This document shows positions 17,751-24,929 of a stretch of 64,000 bases of DNA, piece after piece. The stretch's first letter is position 1. Every line of letters begins with the position of its first letter. Origin of the DNA: Candidatus Gastranaerophilales bacterium (GTDB taxonomy: Bacteria; Cyanobacteriota; Vampirovibrionia; Gastranaerophilales; Gastranaerophilaceae). Position numbers and translations under genes: made by a program. The notes beneath the pieces are model-generated. The model made no database searches. It saw only the letters and a list, made by a program, of their open reading frames with translations, and had not been told where the DNA came from. Location: NCBI GenBank assembly GCA_910586855.1, contig CAJUJH010000002.1, positions 248,001 to 312,000 of the forward strand, given 5' to 3'.

Positions 17751-18863
17751 TTATGCCTCCTTCCTTGCTTCTTCAATGGAACCTTTAATTAATATCGGAC
17801 ATATGTCTTTTATTTGCGTTTTAAGTTTTTCATTAATCATTTTGCGCCGTTTGTATGCAACATATATATTTACAATAGATTTTTGAATTTTCATCTCAGG
17901 AATTGGTATTTCTATTTCATAAAAACGTTCTAAATCTAGATTTGTTCTTATGCTTGCATCACTCATAAACCATCCTAATCTATCTATTTCTTTACGAGAA
18001 AACCACATCATTACATATTCTGGAAGTATTGATTTATCCTTTATTTCGAAAACTGAATATGCAGGAGATATTATTATAGGATTTTCTTTATCATACAAGG
18101 CTATGCGAATACATTCATCTCGCCCCGTTTGCATTCCGGAAAAAGCGAACTGTCCTTTTTGTACTAATTTATATTTTGTCAAATTGACATTAATTGTATT
18201 TGCTACCGTAGGCATAAACTGCTTTTGTATATTGATACCCTGAACATCAGTTATCGTATTTTTGGTGTTTCGATAATCAACTTCTTCAAGGATATTGCCG
18301 ACACAAATCTTTGAAGATTTATACTTGTATTCATTAATTAGTCCTTCGTAAGAGAGTTTCAAATCATCCAAACCATGTTCATAGCTTTTTTGATTAGCAA
18401 GCATAGAGCTATAAATATCAACATATTTCTGTTGAATTGGAAGTGGTGGTAGATCTATATTAAATTCTGATAAATTTGAGACTCTAAAATAATTGCGTGC
18501 CGAACCAACTGCCTCAAACCAACACTTTCTTGCAAATTCATTACGCTTGATAAACATATTTAGATATTCGGGTAAAATAAGATCTTTACGAGTAATATAA
18601 AAGATTTCATAAAGCGAGGAACAAATAGCTTTATTGAAATCTGTATTTAATGCTATAGAATTAAGCTCCATTCTTGCAGGATTAAAAACAAAATCATTTT
18701 TGTAGAAAACATTATATATTGATGTATCTGCGCCGTCCTGTTTGGGGAGAATAAAACCTTCACGTGAAACACCCCAAGCAGAAAGTTCTTCTTGACCGTT
18801 ATATTTCTCCCGTCTTTGTTCTATAAGATTTCCAAGTTTATATCTAGTCAACGCCATAGCCAA
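17751..18863 (-). CDS. hsdS: Type I restriction enzyme, specificity subunit
   Basis: A 370-residue HsdS with the two target-recognition domains and conserved helices: first TRD about 1-155, central helix SSMLANQKSYEHGLDDLKLS (about 152-171), second TRD about 172-340 and C-terminal helix about 340-370. It starts within the end of hsdM (20-base overlap); either of two Met codons (18863 or 18857) may be used. The recognised sequence cannot be predicted by eye. Confidence 0.92.
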   Translation of the reverse strand: MAMALTRYKLGNLIEQRREKYNGQEELSAWGVSREGFILPKQDGADTSIYNVFYKNDFVFNPARMELNSIALNTDFNKAICSSLYEIFYITRKDLILPEYLNMFIKRNEFARKCWFEAVGSARNYFRVSNLSEFNIDLPPLPIQQKYVDIYSSMLANQKSYEHGLDDLKLSYEGLINEYKYKSSKICVGNILEEVDYRNTKNTITDVQGINIQKQFMPTVANTINVNLTKYKLVQKGQFAFSGMQTGRDECIRIALYDKENPIIISPAYSVFEIKDKSILPEYVMMWFSRKEIDRLGWFMSDASIRTNLDLERFYEIEIPIPEMKIQKSIVNIYVAYKRRKMINEKLKTQIKDICPILIKGSIEEARKEA

Positions 18864-20451
18864 TCCCCTTAAATGCTTCTTCCAGCATTTGCTGGGATTG
18901 CTTTTCCTGTTTAAGAATTTCTTTCATTTCAGTTTGAATGCGAGTCATTTCTTTTTCGTAATCAATATCTAAATCATGGTCAATGAACTCAATGTATTTG
19001 CTTGGAGTTAGCGCCCAACCTTTTTGTTTGATTTCCGAAATTCCTACACTTCGATAAAGTTCCGGAAATTCATATTTTGTACCGTCAGTTCCCTCGTTTT
19101 GCCAAGTGTGATATATTTTTGAGGCTTTTTCAATTTGCTCGGCAATTAGACATACTTTCTTCTTGCCTTCGTTTTTAACAGGATTTTCTTTCCATTGACG
19201 CAAATCCATAAAAAGAAATTCGTGTTTACGGTTTCTTAAATTACGTCCATGATAATTTCCACCCTTTTTATTTCGATTCAAAATCCAAAGAGTTACGCTA
19301 ATGTCGGTTGTGATAAATAATTCTCTTGGTAGGACAATAATTGCTTCTACTCTATCATTTTCAATTAATTTTTTGCGGATTTCTAAAGTATCACCGTCAT
19401 TTAAAGCACCGTTTGCAAGCAGGAACCCAGCAACCCCATCCGATGGTTTTAAATGAGAAAGTATATGTAAAATCCAAGCATAGTTTGCATTGCTTTCCGG
19501 AGGAGTTTCATAATCAGCCCAGCGAGGGTCATTTTTTAAATTATCATCATACCAACCTTTAAGGTTGAATGGAGGATTTGCCATAATATAGTTGAAATAT
19601 AACCCCTTATGCAAATCATGAGTAAATGAAGAGTCGTTTGTTTCGCCAAGATTATGACTTATTCCACGAAGTGCCAAGTTCATTTTTGCCAAGCGATATG
19701 TTGCAGCGTCTTTTTCTTGTCCATATATATTGATACTGTTGATATTTCCTTGCTTTGATTTTACAAGTTCAGCACTTTGAATAAACATACCGCCGGAACC
19801 ACATGCTGGATCATAAAGAGTTCCTTCATAAGGTTCAATCATTGAAGCTATAAGCTGAACAACATCGTGTGGAGTATAAAATTCACCTTCTTCTTTTGTA
19901 GCGTTAACGGCAAATTCTTTAAGAAAATATTCATATACTCGCCCTATAAGGTCTTTTTCTTCCCCGAAAGCTTTATGGCTGATTTTATTAACCTCATCAA
20001 CAAGCTTTTTAATGTCATTTGGCGCAAGGTTACGTGTTGTAAAAGTACCTTCAATAAAACAACCTTTTAGTTGCTTGGAATTTGTTGCAATACTATGAAG
20101 AGCAGTATCAAGAGCAACATTAAGTCCTGGTGCAGTTGTATTAATAATAGTTGACCACCGAGCCTCTTTTGGAAGATTATAGGTTCCATCTGTAAAAGTT
20201 GCGTCTTCAAAGAAAGCGGCTCTTATATTTTCATCTTCAGGATCCAACCCCTGTTCAACTAATGTTTTGCGAAGCTTATCTACACCATCTTCATATTTTT
20301 CACCAATAAAACGCAAAAATACAAGAGTTAACATCATATCTCTTTTTTCAAAGAATGATCCGGAGTTTCTTGCGGCACGTAGAATATCTCTGCAATTAAA
20401 TAGAATATTATTAATATTTAACTCATTTTTAGAACTACTTTTCTTTGCCAT
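18844..20451 (-). CDS. hsdM: Type I restriction enzyme, N6-adenine methyltransferase subunit
   Basis: A 535-residue HsdM. An N-terminal helical domain (about 10-150) is followed by the SAM-dependent core with motif I DPACGSGG (214-221) and catalytic NPPF (292-295). It methylates the adenine of the HsdS target to protect self DNA. It is the first gene of the hsdM-hsdS-hsdR-abiH operon; GAGG lies 4 bases before the ATG. Confidence 0.95.
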   Translation of the reverse strand: MAKKSSSKNELNINNILFNCRDILRAARNSGSFFEKRDMMLTLVFLRFIGEKYEDGVDKLRKTLVEQGLDPEDENIRAAFFEDATFTDGTYNLPKEARWSTIINTTAPGLNVALDTALHSIATNSKQLKGCFIEGTFTTRNLAPNDIKKLVDEVNKISHKAFGEEKDLIGRVYEYFLKEFAVNATKEEGEFYTPHDVVQLIASMIEPYEGTLYDPACGSGGMFIQSAELVKSKQGNINSINIYGQEKDAATYRLAKMNLALRGISHNLGETNDSSFTHDLHKGLYFNYIMANPPFNLKGWYDDNLKNDPRWADYETPPESNANYAWILHILSHLKPSDGVAGFLLANGALNDGDTLEIRKKLIENDRVEAIIVLPRELFITTDISVTLWILNRNKKGGNYHGRNLRNRKHEFLFMDLRQWKENPVKNEGKKKVCLIAEQIEKASKIYHTWQNEGTDGTKYEFPELYRSVGISEIKQKGWALTPSKYIEFIDHDLDIDYEKEMTRIQTEMKEILKQEKQSQQMLEEAFKGIGYGVD

Positions 20452-20471
20452 ACAACCTCGCTTTTTATTAA

Positions 20472-20495
20472 GACTATCTTATCATGAAAATAGTC
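20472..20495. promoter_or_regulatory. Inverted repeat in the hsdM promoter region (possible operator)
   Basis: GACTAT (20472-20477) and ATAGTC (20490-20495) form a 6-bp inverted repeat over a 12-base centre. On the - strand it overlaps a TTGACT -35-like box upstream of hsdM. A regulator such as the nearby XRE protein could bind here; this is a guess from position. Confidence 0.3.
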
Positions 20496-20568
20496 AAGCG
20501 CCTGTTGTGTAACAAACCTGTGATAATTTGATTATGGTATGCAAGTATGGCAAAAATTAACAAAAATA

Positions 20569-21483
20569 TTAAATTTTTTGCGTAATTCCATTTTTCATTA
20601 ATGTACACACTCTTTTAAACAAAGTATTATAAAATCCGGGTTCGATTCGTTGAGCCACTGTTAGAGCTCCTCTTAATGAAATTAATTCTTGATAAGATAA
20701 TTCTTTGATATTTTTACCTTGCATAATTGATTTAATTTTTAAGATATTTTTAATCGGAACCTTGCCTTCATTGTTTGCAGAAATTCCATGTCCTGTAATT
20801 ATCTTAAAATCATCAGGGTTATACCATTTTGTTTTCTTTTTCTTTAATATGAGTTTTTGCTGCTTCATTCGTTTTTCAACAAAATTATAAAATGATGTTG
20901 GTATAGGTTTTTTACTTGAAAATGTTATATCATCGACATAAACACTCATATTTATATTTAGTTCTTGCGCTTTTTTATAAATATCTTCAAAAGTTTTTGC
21001 ATAAGCAAAATATGCGAGAATAACGCTTGTCGGAGCACCTGTTGGTAGATGCGCATCAAAAGTGGTTAAATTAGTCAAAATATTTGCAATATCATTTGGA
21101 ATTTCTAAAGAGTGCTTATAAAATTGTAAAACCTTTATGCTATCGGTGCTTGGATAAAAGCTATGTATGTCAATGCATAATATGTATTTATTTTGGACAT
21201 GAACAAGAGCATTATCTATGAAGCTTTTACCTTTTATGCCAGAAAAGAGATACAAAGGGGTTTCAAATTTCTGTAATTCTTTATTTAACTTCCGTTGAAT
21301 TGATTTTAACTGTTTTGCAGGAGCTTCTATAATTCTTGTACCATTGCCATTATGTTTTGGTTCTTCATAAACTCTATATAAATTATCACTACATAAATCC
21401 AATAATTCCTTTCTTGCAATACCAAGATATTTTGCTAATTTTGTTTTATTTCCAATTTTATATAAAAAACTACTTTTCGTCAT
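20569..21483 (-). CDS. Retron-type reverse transcriptase
   Basis: A 304-residue reverse transcriptase with fingers and palm only. It shows both retron-specific features: the NAxxH motif (NALVH, 91-95) and the VTG-type motif (IITGHG, 228-233). The catalytic site is YVDD (182-185) and motif B is LPTGAPTS (146-153). In retrons it copies part of an adjacent structured RNA into RNA-linked DNA, which with an effector forms an anti-phage system. The ATG overlaps the XRE gene by 14 bases, so both are co-translated. No effector domain is fused to it. Confidence 0.92.
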   Translation of the reverse strand: MTKSSFLYKIGNKTKLAKYLGIARKELLDLCSDNLYRVYEEPKHNGNGTRIIEAPAKQLKSIQRKLNKELQKFETPLYLFSGIKGKSFIDNALVHVQNKYILCIDIHSFYPSTDSIKVLQFYKHSLEIPNDIANILTNLTTFDAHLPTGAPTSVILAYFAYAKTFEDIYKKAQELNINMSVYVDDITFSSKKPIPTSFYNFVEKRMKQQKLILKKKKTKWYNPDDFKIITGHGISANNEGKVPIKNILKIKSIMQGKNIKELSYQELISLRGALTVAQRIEPGFYNTLFKRVCTLMKNGITQKI

Positions 21484-21772
21484 TGTTGTTAATTGTTATA
21501 TGCTCAACTATTTGCAAAAATTTGAGCATTTTATTTCTTATGCCAATTTTTAAATCACTTCTATCATTGTCTAATTCTTCTGAAAATAGCATGATGGCGG
21601 ATGTTGAAATTTTAAATCTTTTTGAATATTTTTCTATTAAATCTAAAGACGGTTTCTTTTTTTGAGATTCAATTTCTGAAATATAGCCTTTTGACACATC
21701 AAGTTGCTCTGCTAATTCATTTAATTTAACATCATGAAAAACTCGTATTAATCTTAAAGCTTCACCTATCAT
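21470..21772 (-). CDS. XRE-family HTH protein of the retron-type locus
   Basis: A 100-residue protein with an N-terminal Cro/CI-type HTH (LRLIRVFHDVKLNELAEQLD and VSKGYISEIESQKKKPSLD, about 6-44), and a helical C-terminus that may dimerise. It precedes the reverse transcriptase and overlaps it by 14 bases. From memory, HTH-associated retrons form one recognised type, in which this protein is the accessory gene. It could repress the leader promoter and the peptide gene upstream, and be relieved on infection; that is inference. Confidence 0.88.
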   Translation of the reverse strand: MIGEALRLIRVFHDVKLNELAEQLDVSKGYISEIESQKKKPSLDLIEKYSKRFKISTSAIMLFSEELDNDRSDLKIGIRNKMLKFLQIVEHITINNNDEK

Positions 21773-21812
21773 TTATAAATTCCTATATTAGATAAAAAAG
21801 AGTATTCTAGCC

Positions 21813-21911
21813 TTACTTAAAATGCTTTAATAATTCTAAAACAAGAATTACAGCTCTAATAATGGTGTAAAGCAAACCAGTCCATTTTTTGATTCTGAGT
21901 TTCTTTCTCAT
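21813..21911 (-). CDS. Small cationic hydrophobic peptide (32 residues), candidate toxin of the retron-type locus
   Basis: AAAGGAG (21925-21919) lies 7 bases before ATG 21911; the stop is at 21813-21815. The peptide begins MRKKLRIKKWTGLL, continues YTIIRAVILVLELL and ends KHFK: about nine basic residues and one membrane-length hydrophobic helix. That composition resembles type I toxin-antitoxin peptides. The frame is open further upstream, but only this ATG has an RBS. It lies 40 bases before the XRE gene on the same strand and behind a structured leader. Not matched to a known family; a toxin role is inferred. Confidence 0.6.
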   Translation of the reverse strand: MRKKLRIKKWTGLLYTIIRAVILVLELLKHFK

Positions 21912-22224
21912 TTCGTTTCTCCTTTCTAGCAGACTTCTGCCTGGTTCCCCACCTAAAAAGGAGCAATTGGTCAGGATTAGTTTGTTCGAATACTCTATTA
22001 TCTGGATTAACAAGTTCCCCTTATCAATCCACGTTATGGGAACAACCTTCGTATATAACCTGATTCGTATAGCCAATAAATGTATATACAAAATATGTTG
22101 TACATCACGGATATTGCTATAAGGTTATCAAGGTACAAATATACGTCGCCGCCCCATTAGTTGAGTTGTTATTACCAACTCTCAAGAGTCTTAACTCTCA
22201 TGTCAAAACGGGAAACTTTGACCT
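21912..22224 (-). ncRNA. Structured leader, candidate retron ncRNA (msr-msd) and peptide-gene leader
   Basis: From the 5' side (- strand) three hairpins follow each other: GTCAAA/TTTGAC (22222-22202), AGAGT/ACTCT (22198-22185) and GAGTTG/CAACTC (22181-22163). Closer to the peptide gene are alternatives that exclude each other: TGGATT/AATCCA (22031-22003), and GTTCCC (22043-22038) with either GGGAAC (22019-22014) or GGGGAAC (21960-21954). The position upstream of a retron reverse transcriptase and the hairpin series fit an msr-msd RNA. The a1/a2 repeats and the branching G could not be located by eye, so the limits are approximate. Confidence 0.5.
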
Positions 22225-22230
22225 GTACAT

Positions 22231-22259
22231 ATCATCTGATAAATGAAAATTATTGTCAA
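22231..22259 (-). promoter_or_regulatory. Promoter of the retron-type locus
   Basis: TTGACA (22259-22254) is followed after 17 bases by GATGAT (22236-22231), a 4/6 match to the -10 consensus. Transcription would start near 22224, just before the first hairpin. Confidence 0.5.
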
Positions 22260-22369
22260 GAACTTTGTTAGATTTTAGAGAATATTGTTCACAATAATTT
22301 ACATTTTGCGGTTGCATTTTTCTGGAAATTTCTGTTACTTTTTCTGTTTCTTCATGTTAATTAACAATC

Positions 22370-22439
22370 GCCTGAATCTAACACCGGTTTGATTTTTTAC
22401 GGATACTTTGATTTTTTTGGAAAGTCCGTTTTGAAATTT
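22370..22439. repeat. 70-bp island repeat, right copy
   Basis: Same orientation as 8606-8675 and identical at 69 of 70 positions. The match stops abruptly on both sides. Thirty-five bases further right is the second copy of the 11-bp repeat. Confidence 0.9.
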
Positions 22440-22770
22440 TGATGAAAAATTTTTAAAAAAATTAATGTAAAATCGGTATTGATTATAAATGTAAGATAAC
22501 AATTAGTTTGACAACAGAAGAAAATAGTTGGAAACATAGACTACAAAGTCGGAGAAGCAATTTCTCAAGTGTTAAAAATTTAGCCTGTTTTAAAGATGTG
22601 GAAGTTTTTACCCTAAAATGATATAAATTTATTTTGACTTAATAGATGAAACTCAACAATAATTGCAATTTATGGAAATTTAAAAAGTAACATAAGGTTT
22701 GAAAATACAACATTAAAGTATTACTTCAACGGAAGTAAAATTATATTATCTTATGGAAGTTATACAGATT
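22440..22770. other. AT-rich junction without a recognisable gene
   Basis: The stretch contains the right 11-bp repeat (22475-22485), but no RBS-supported frame was seen. AAAATACA at 22701-22708 is an inverted match to the first 8 bases of unit A, but too short to call an end. Confidence 0.5.
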
Positions 22771-23442
22771 TTAATATGAGTAACAGTTCATGGAATTGCC
22801 AATACTATAACAATTAGTTCTGGTTTGGCGTGTATATCCATCACTAAAACCTTTTGCGGCTCCAGATAGAGCTTCTGCCCAAACTTTCGCATTATTTTCT
22901 TTTCGTTCTACAATTAGTTTATTGGTTGATTCAAGCATTTTTTTGTAATCATCGTAATATTGCTTGCACTCGTTATTGTTTAGGGTGCATAAGTAATCAT
23001 ATGCTTTTATCATTTTATTCGGCTTTAATTTATATGCAGATAAAATTATTGCTTTCTTAATTGTGTTTATGTCTCCAACTTCATTTTTGACTGCTTTGTT
23101 TGCGTAAATATATGCCTTGTCTGCATATTTTTTATCTTGTGTAATATCATAGCGTTGCCCGTAATATTCAACTAGCAGTTTGTAAAATAAATTTCTATAA
23201 TCTTTTTGAGCATCTGGTTCAATAGAGTTGATATCTTGTTTGAGAGCGCATTTGCAAGCCATTATATAGTCATTCGCATTATTTGTTTTGTCTGCTTGAT
23301 TAAATAAATTTTTACATGGAGTCAATATTTCGTAAAACAATGTTTTATCTTTTTCTAATGCAATACTTAATTTAAAATCTTTTGCCGATACAACCGTGCT
23401 TGAAATAAAAATAATAAATAAAGCAAATAGTAACTTTTTCAT
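22771..23442 (-). CDS. Exported protein of unknown function
   Basis: A 223-residue protein with signal peptide MKKLLFALFIIFISSTVVSA and cleavage before KDFK. The mature part is helical with Tyr- and Lys-rich TPR-like periodicity (DAQKDYRNLFYKLLVEYYG, KYADKAYIYANKAVK), several Cys, and a Ser/Asn/Cys-rich end (TNCYSIGNSMNCYSY). That end is common on small secreted bacterial proteins. It lies between the island and the secretion locus. No function can be assigned. Confidence 0.75.
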   Translation of the reverse strand: MKKLLFALFIIFISSTVVSAKDFKLSIALEKDKTLFYEILTPCKNLFNQADKTNNANDYIMACKCALKQDINSIEPDAQKDYRNLFYKLLVEYYGQRYDITQDKKYADKAYIYANKAVKNEVGDINTIKKAIILSAYKLKPNKMIKAYDYLCTLNNNECKQYYDDYKKMLESTNKLIVERKENNAKVWAEALSGAAKGFSDGYTRQTRTNCYSIGNSMNCYSY

Positions 23443-23600
23443 TGTTTCCTTAAATGTTTTAGCCTATTTTATATAGCTAATTTTATTATTAAATGCTTAG
23501 AAAAGCAATTATTGTGTAAAATTTTCAAACCAACTGTTACTTTTTCTCAAATTAGTTGTTAGTTTACAGAAAACTTATGAAAAAGTTTTTATTTAAGCTT

Positions 23601-24929
23601 TTATCTTACACTCACCCCTTCATCCATATATTTTATTAATGGATAGATGAAAAATTCTATTATGCGGCGTTTGCCAATTTCAATTTCAGCGTTTAGCGTC
23701 ATTCCTGTTGAAATTTTTTGCTCTTTACCGTCTATAATTAATGTATTTTTGTCAAGTGTGATGTATATTTCATAAACCGGTCCCAATTCTTCATTTTCTA
23801 TACTATTTTGGGAAATTGATTTAACTTTACCGTGCAAAAGCCCGTATTTTTGAAAATCATAAGTATCAATTTTGATTGAAACCGGCATATCTGGTTTAAT
23901 AAATCCAATATCTTTATTTAAAACTGTAGCCTTAATTAAAAGCGGTATATCGGCAGGAGTCAGGGCGATTAATTCCTGTGCAGGAGTTACAACTCCGCCG
24001 ATTGTATGAACCATTAATTTATCAACATAACCATCTACAGGTGCTGTTATTTTTTGATTAATATTACTAAATTCTATCTGCTCCTTGCTTGCTTCAAGTT
24101 CTTTTATTCTTTTATTTGTTTCGGTTAAGTTTTCAAGCTTTTGTGCTTTAAAATCCGCTTTTAATTGTGCTATTTCATTTTGGATTTGTCTTTTTTGTGC
24201 CTGAAGTCTTTTAATTTCAGCTTCAGTTCTATTAACAGATTCCCTTAAGGCGATTGTTCTATCCTGCGCTTCTTTTACATCGTTATATGCAACTATATCT
24301 TTGACGTTTTCAAGCCTTTTTTCTCTATCAATAGAGCTTTGAAGCTGGTTTTCATAGTCTCTTTTTTGGGCGAGGTTAGAATCAATTTGTCTTTCTATTT
24401 GTTTAATTTCTTGATTTTTCGCACCAATAAGGCTATTTAAAGCTTTTAAGCTTTCATTATATAAATTCTTTTGAGCTTCATCTTTTGAATTAAATTTCTG
24501 CTCCAGCCCTTGAGCTTCAAGTCTTTTAGCTTCTTCTTTGCTTGTTTCAAGGTTTTCTTTTACGGTTTTTAATTGTGCATCGGTTGTCATTGTGTCAATT
24601 AAAACAAGAAGCTGGTCTTTTCTAACAAAATCCCCTTCTTTAACCAATATTTCTTTTATAACACCTGTTTCAAGCGGCTGGATAATTTTTGCTTCACCAT
24701 CCGGGATAACTATACCGCGTGCAGTTATAACGATATCAATTTTTCCGATAATAAGCCAGAGGATAGTAATTATAATTAAAGAAACGACTGTCCAAAAGGT
24801 AAAACGCCCTAATGGGCTTACGGGAGATTCTTCAATTTCACTCAGCAGCGGTTTAAATTCATAAGAATCATTTATTTTTCTTAAATGCTGTCTTATTTTA
24901 TTAAGCATTGGCACCGTCCCCGGCTGCAA
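23601..24929 (-). CDS. Type I secretion membrane-fusion protein (HlyD family)
   Basis: A 442-residue adaptor: short cytoplasmic N-terminus, one transmembrane helix (FTWTVVSLIIITILWLIIG-like, about 44-63), lipoyl half-motif (GEAKIIQPLETGVIKEILV), a long coiled coil (about 125-290), second lipoyl half (ITAPVDGYVDKLMVHTIGG) and beta barrel. It links the ABC transporter to the TolC channel for one-step secretion of the RTX protein. Its start overlaps the transporter gene by 29 bases. Confidence 0.93.
   Translation of the reverse strand: MQPGTVPMLNKIRQHLRKINDSYEFKPLLSEIEESPVSPLGRFTFWTVVSLIIITILWLIIGKIDIVITARGIVIPDGEAKIIQPLETGVIKEILVKEGDFVRKDQLLVLIDTMTTDAQLKTVKENLETSKEEAKRLEAQGLEQKFNSKDEAQKNLYNESLKALNSLIGAKNQEIKQIERQIDSNLAQKRDYENQLQSSIDREKRLENVKDIVAYNDVKEAQDRTIALRESVNRTEAEIKRLQAQKRQIQNEIAQLKADFKAQKLENLTETNKRIKELEASKEQIEFSNINQKITAPVDGYVDKLMVHTIGGVVTPAQELIALTPADIPLLIKATVLNKDIGFIKPDMPVSIKIDTYDFQKYGLLHGKVKSISQNSIENEELGPVYEIYITLDKNTLIIDGKEQKISTGMTLNAEIEIGKRRIIEFFIYPLIKYMDEGVSVR

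Larger units (their letters stand above)
8269..22485. mobile_element. Mu/Tn7-type transposon-borne defence island beside tRNA-Arg
   Basis: Inferred element of about 14.2 kb. The left end has two ~145-bp tandem units and a 70-bp repeat; the right end has a second 70-bp copy in the same orientation. An 11-bp direct repeat (GGTATTGATTA, 8269-8279 and 22475-22485) lies just outside and could be the insertion footprint. Inside are TnsB/MuA-like and TnsC/MuB-like genes, then AbiH, type I restriction-modification and a retron-type locus. The transposase is frameshifted, so the element is probably not self-mobile now. The true ends are uncertain: TnsB/MuA families usually leave 5-bp duplications and have inverted ends, which were not found. 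Confidence 0.6.

Noticed and set aside
21813..22091. Longer 92-residue form of the small peptide
   Set aside because: No RBS before the upstream ATG and the extra part covers the structured leader; the internal ATG has a good RBS.
22093..22233. a1/a2 inverted repeats of the retron RNA formed by UGUACA segments
   Set aside because: UGUACA is self-complementary, the pairing needs a bulge, and the first arm lies before the predicted transcription start.
22701..22708. Right transposon end at AAAATACA
   Set aside because: Only 8 bases match the inverted start of unit A and the flanking 5 bases do not match the left flank.
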